The translations under genes and the position numbers were made by a program. DNA of 35,684 nt from an uncultured bacterium (GTDB taxonomy: Bacteria; Armatimonadota; HRBIN16), in NCBI GenBank assembly GCA_938027655.1, contig CALJAP010000180.1, positions 1-35,684 of the forward strand, given 5' to 3'. Below the pieces are notes generated by a model that was not told the DNA's origin, did no database searches, and was given only the letters and a program-made list of their open reading frames with translations. Within the stretch, counting starts at the first letter, position 1; each line of letters opens with the position of its first letter. Positions 32,723 through 35,684 of the stretch are shown here, one piece after another.

Positions 32723-35248
32723 CTACCCCCGGTGTGCCTTCGTGGTGGTCTCCACCCACACGCTGCGATAGTCGTCGAGAGGGCGGAACTGCTTCCGCGC
32801 CTTCTCCAGCAGCAGGCGCACGGTGACTATCTCATGCGGTCGGAACGAGACGGCAACGGTGTTACCCTCTACGGGCAGTGGCGTCGGTTCGCGCAGCAGC
32901 ATGTTTACCCGCTCCGCCTTTTCCACCGCACCGTAGAAGGTGAAGCGTGCCTCAGCGGGCTTGCCGTTGACCTCAAACGCCCGCAGCACACACCACTCCC
33001 CCTCGCGGTAGAAGGCGGAGAGCACCACGTCGCCCTCCACCAGCAGGAAGCTCATCGCCCCCGGCAGCTGCAGGTCGCCGGAGCTGTGGCGATACACCGC
33101 CATCACGGGTCGGTTGAAGGAGGTCGCCTCACGTAGCAGCACATCGCGGTCGGGCACGCTCTCCCACACGCGATACCCGTAGCGCAGTTCCACCTCGCGC
33201 ACCCAGTTGCCCTCATCCCATGCGTCGTACATGAACAGGATGTTGCGCACCACGTCGCCGTCGCGCAGGAAGCCCTGATTGCCCCCGTGCATGTATTGCA
33301 ACCCGCGCGTGCCGTCGGTGAGCAAGATAAAGTTCAAACCGGTGAATGGGTTGACCACCTCCTCGAAGAACTGCGGCGAGGTCATCCAGTCGCCAGTGGG
33401 GTACTTCTTGCGGTATACTCCCTCGGCGCGAATCGGCGTCACCGCAAAGGGATGGTCGTGCCAGATTTCGGTACGCTCCAGCTGGGCGGCGATGTCGGTC
33501 TGTAGAGAACGCATCATGGACGGCTCGGGTCGCTGCAGAAATCGCAAGTGGGTTTGCACTTCTACAATGGCGCTCACGGCGTTCAAGCAGATACGCGAGC
33601 GGAACCGTGCCACCTCGCCCAAGTCGCCCTCCACCAGCACGCTTGCCAAGACGGGACCGGAATGCTCCACGCGCACGGAGCGTACCCCGTCTTGCGAGCG
33701 GTATACCCTGTCGCCAACGGGGATGTGCAGGGCGTTCAACGGCACGTGCTCGCGCACGAACTCCGCCTCATCAGAAGCCGACCGCAGGCTGGTGATGACG
33801 CCCGTACGGCGGTCTATTCGAGCCTTCACGTACGGATTGGCAAGGTGTATCGCCTCCGCGCTCTCTGCCACGCTCACTTGAGGAGCGGTTCTGGTATCGC
33901 CTTCCCCAAGACGATACGCTCTGTAGCCGACGGACGGCACATCCTGCGCGGGGAAGCAGAGGGTTACCTCCCCATCGTTCGTAGCGACCACCTGCGTTGG
34001 CACCGCCTGCCCGGCATCGTCCACCACTGCCGACCTCACGCGGTCGGCGGGCACGGCGACGGTGGCGATTCCGCTCTGCACCCATCCCAGCGGGTTGAAC
34101 ACGACTACATCCGGCTCACCACTCACGCGCCCAGCGATATGTTTCAGGTTGCGCTCCAGCACCATGCGCGAGAGTTCGAGGCTATCGTGGTAATACAGCT
34201 TGCCGGTGTCGCCACACAGCCCCTCGCATTCGTCTACGTCGTGATGCTGAGCCAGCAGCAGGTTACGCCACGCCTGTCGAATCTCCCACTCCGGATACAC
34301 ATCCCACTGCGCATACGGTCTGCCCAGCATTCCCGACACCAGCGCAAAGCTTTCCGCGCTGAGCAGCCGGTTCTCCGCCCGTTTGCTGAGATAGCGCACC
34401 AGGTCGCCGTTTTTACCGATGGACATGCCGTGAAATACGTCGTCCAGCGTGTACTCCAGCACCGGCTCGTTGCCCTTCGCCTGAGCAAGAAACTCGCTCA
34501 GCGTGACCCAGCGGATATCGAAATCGGGCTGCGCGGCTATCTCTTTCATGCGGGGGGCTATCAGCTCCGCGCGGCACATCCAGTCGGGGGTGGGGAGCAA
34601 CTCCAGCCACTGGATAATCAGCGGGTCCTCCATCTGCTCTACCGCCTCATGGCGCAAGCCCTGCTCGAAGTCCTCCGGCCACTGGTGCAGGCAGAGGTCG
34701 GTTTTGGGAGCCACCAGTATCTCCGAGCCGTCCAGCCCACGCCACCGCGCCCGCGACACTCGCTCGATGGGGATATGCGGTGTGTGCCATGTCCACTGGA
34801 AGAAGAGACAGCCGTACTGGAACCCGCACCCCCGTAGAATCTGAGGCAGCTGCGGGAAGAAGTGGAACTCCTCCTCCCACCAGGTGACCGGGCGCACACC
34901 AAACAGTTTCTCGCACACCAGCACGCCCATGGCTAGCTGGCGCACATTCGCCTCGCCGCCGCAGAACAGACCGTACGGTTGACCGTACGACGCCCCCGCA
35001 ATCTCGGCGCGTCCATCCCGTATCGCCCTTTTCAAGAGTTCAAACGCCTCGGGGTCGGTGATGGCGAGCTGTTCGTAACCCACCACGTCGAAGTTCACGT
35101 TGCCCTTCGCGCCCGTTTCGTCCATCAGCAACAGCATATCCCTGACGCTGGCGGGAAGCACAAACTCTCCCCAGTTCCATACCATGTCTACCCAGTGTTT
35201 ATGATTGCCGAAGGTGTAGTGTACCGTTCGTTGTGGTGAAGGATGCAT
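32723..35248 (-). CDS. Glycoside hydrolase family 38-like (alpha-mannosidase-like) protein
   Basis: An 841-residue protein without signal peptide. The N-terminal part follows the GH38 layout. It has a metal-site-like NHKHWVDMVW, then GGEANVRQLAMG...LFGVRP, WWEEEFHFFPQLPQIL at the nucleophile position, and NLLLAQHHDVDECEG, which matches the LLLxQxHD segment. The C-terminal half is beta-rich, as in GH38 sandwich domains. Two active-site positions differ from the family: H-x-D reads H-W-V-D, and the nucleophile Asp of W-x-x-D-x-F-G reads Glu (W-W-E-E-E-F-H). It may have altered specificity or be inactive. AGGGAG precedes the ATG at 35248. It is the last gene before the divergent signal-peptide gene. 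Confidence 0.7.
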   Translation of the reverse strand: MHPSPQRTVHYTFGNHKHWVDMVWNWGEFVLPASVRDMLLLMDETGAKGNVNFDVVGYEQLAITDPEAFELLKRAIRDGRAEIAGASYGQPYGLFCGGEANVRQLAMGVLVCEKLFGVRPVTWWEEEFHFFPQLPQILRGCGFQYGCLFFQWTWHTPHIPIERVSRARWRGLDGSEILVAPKTDLCLHQWPEDFEQGLRHEAVEQMEDPLIIQWLELLPTPDWMCRAELIAPRMKEIAAQPDFDIRWVTLSEFLAQAKGNEPVLEYTLDDVFHGMSIGKNGDLVRYLSKRAENRLLSAESFALVSGMLGRPYAQWDVYPEWEIRQAWRNLLLAQHHDVDECEGLCGDTGKLYYHDSLELSRMVLERNLKHIAGRVSGEPDVVVFNPLGWVQSGIATVAVPADRVRSAVVDDAGQAVPTQVVATNDGEVTLCFPAQDVPSVGYRAYRLGEGDTRTAPQVSVAESAEAIHLANPYVKARIDRRTGVITSLRSASDEAEFVREHVPLNALHIPVGDRVYRSQDGVRSVRVEHSGPVLASVLVEGDLGEVARFRSRICLNAVSAIVEVQTHLRFLQRPEPSMMRSLQTDIAAQLERTEIWHDHPFAVTPIRAEGVYRKKYPTGDWMTSPQFFEEVVNPFTGLNFILLTDGTRGLQYMHGGNQGFLRDGDVVRNILFMYDAWDEGNWVREVELRYGYRVWESVPDRDVLLREATSFNRPVMAVYRHSSGDLQLPGAMSFLLVEGDVVLSAFYREGEWCVLRAFEVNGKPAEARFTFYGAVEKAERVNMLLREPTPLPVEGNTVAVSFRPHEIVTVRLLLEKARKQFRPLDDYRSVWVETTTKAHRG

Positions 35249-35354
35249 TGCAGACTCCCTGATACGTTGATGGTCGGTATGCTTATTCCGCTTGCGGGGG
35301 CGAATCTCCTACCGGCAGGTTGCGCAGACCTTCTGGCGCATTTACTTAAAGCCC

Positions 35355-35379
35355 TTGACTTTTTTCGACGCGGTATATT
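35355..35379 (+). promoter_or_regulatory. Possible promoter elements before the terminal gene
   Basis: TTGACT (35355-35360) and TATATT (35374-35379) lie upstream of the last gene but only 13 bases apart, so at most one of them is used in a standard sigma-70 promoter. Confidence 0.25.
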
Positions 35380-35426
35380 GCAATTGAACACGCAGAACAA
35401 GCCTGAGCAAAGGAAGGTGACCGACG

Positions 35427-35684
35427 ATGTGGAAACGCCTTTGGGGTGTAACCCTGCTGCTGGTGCTAGCGTCCAACTTGTGCTGGGCGCAATACCGCTT
35501 CAACGGAACTTTCTACCAGTTGCGCTGGGGGCAAACGGAAGGAAGCGAGGACCTGATTACGCCCGTGAACGCACTGGGCAATCCGCTGTGTGTGAAGATG
35601 GGAACCAGTTGGAGTGCATATCTGGATGGTGTAGGCAACCTGCTGGGCTGGAAGGTGAGTTATGCACGGTTGCGCAGTTTGGTG
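35427..35684 (+). CDS. Secreted protein of unknown function, 3' end outside the window
   Basis: The first 86 codons of a gene that runs off the window. The predicted protein begins MWKRLWGVTLLLVLASNLCWA, a clear signal peptide with cleavage likely after CWA. The mature part starts QYRFNGTFYQLRWGQTEG. AGGAAGGTG precedes the ATG. The visible part is too short to assign a family. It is divergent from the GH38-like gene, with about 180 bases between them. Confidence 0.75.
   Translation, partial: MWKRLWGVTLLLVLASNLCWAQYRFNGTFYQLRWGQTEGSEDLITPVNALGNPLCVKMGTSWSAYLDGVGNLLGWKVSYARLRSLV

Noticed and set aside
33548-34837. 429-codon open frame opposite the GH38-like gene
   Set aside because: Antisense shadow; no Shine-Dalgarno or recognisable domain.

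Overview
The window is GC-rich bacterial chromosome with dense, mostly co-oriented gene blocks. The organism is probably a thermophilic or moderately thermophilic member of the Armatimonadota or a neighbouring lineage. This is an inference from three things: a prepilin-like protein with the C-terminal H-G-N...F-A-D-G-H motif typical of Armatimonadota and Planctomycetota, flavin-dependent ThyX in the gene set, and dispersed palindromic repeats. No rRNA, tRNA or CRISPR array was seen.

Layout. 1-2052: structured repeats, then a BadF-type sugar kinase coupled to a prepilin-like protein (minus). 2314-4951: korAB, a ferredoxin-dependent 2-oxoacid oxidoreductase (minus). 5283-11137: a plus-strand operon that begins with an extended -10 promoter and a fluoride (crcB-type) riboswitch overlapping a perfect intrinsic terminator. 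It continues with a DUF6062 zinc-binding-type protein, an unknown 151-aa protein, a CPA2 cation/proton antiporter, a universal stress protein, a dynamin-like GTPase and an MFS transporter. 11129-17512: a hydrogenase operon (minus), hoxE-F-U-Y-H, then a maturation endopeptidase gene and a bioY gene joined to it by an ATGA overlap. A good sigma-70-type promoter lies about 250 nt before hoxE.

17547-21516: a membrane-anchored hypothetical protein, a decayed MazF-like toxin with an intact antitoxin-like gene, and a DNA methyltransferase fused to a staphylococcal-nuclease-like domain lacking the usual catalytic residues, coupled by ATGA overlap to thyX. 21538-26486: a short frameshifted ORF, a PBP4-type D-Ala-D-Ala carboxypeptidase, an RHS-repeat protein remnant in a gene-poor stretch, and an AddA/UvrD-like helicase lacking a nuclease domain. 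26545-32718: gltBD glutamate synthase with its own promoter and a structured leader. 32723-35248: a divergent GH38 (alpha-mannosidase-like) protein. From 35427: the start of a secreted protein on the plus strand, running off the window.

The most notable system is the riboswitch operon. Aptamer, pseudoknot strand and terminator are all readable, so fluoride-dependent antitermination of a six-gene unit is directly predicted. It lacks the usual crcB/Fluc or CLC-F exporter and instead combines an antiporter and a stress protein with DUF6062, dynamin-like and MFS genes. The hydrogenase and the ferredoxin oxidoreductase suggest flexible redox metabolism (NAD(H)-linked H2 turnover and ferredoxin-linked 2-oxoacid metabolism).
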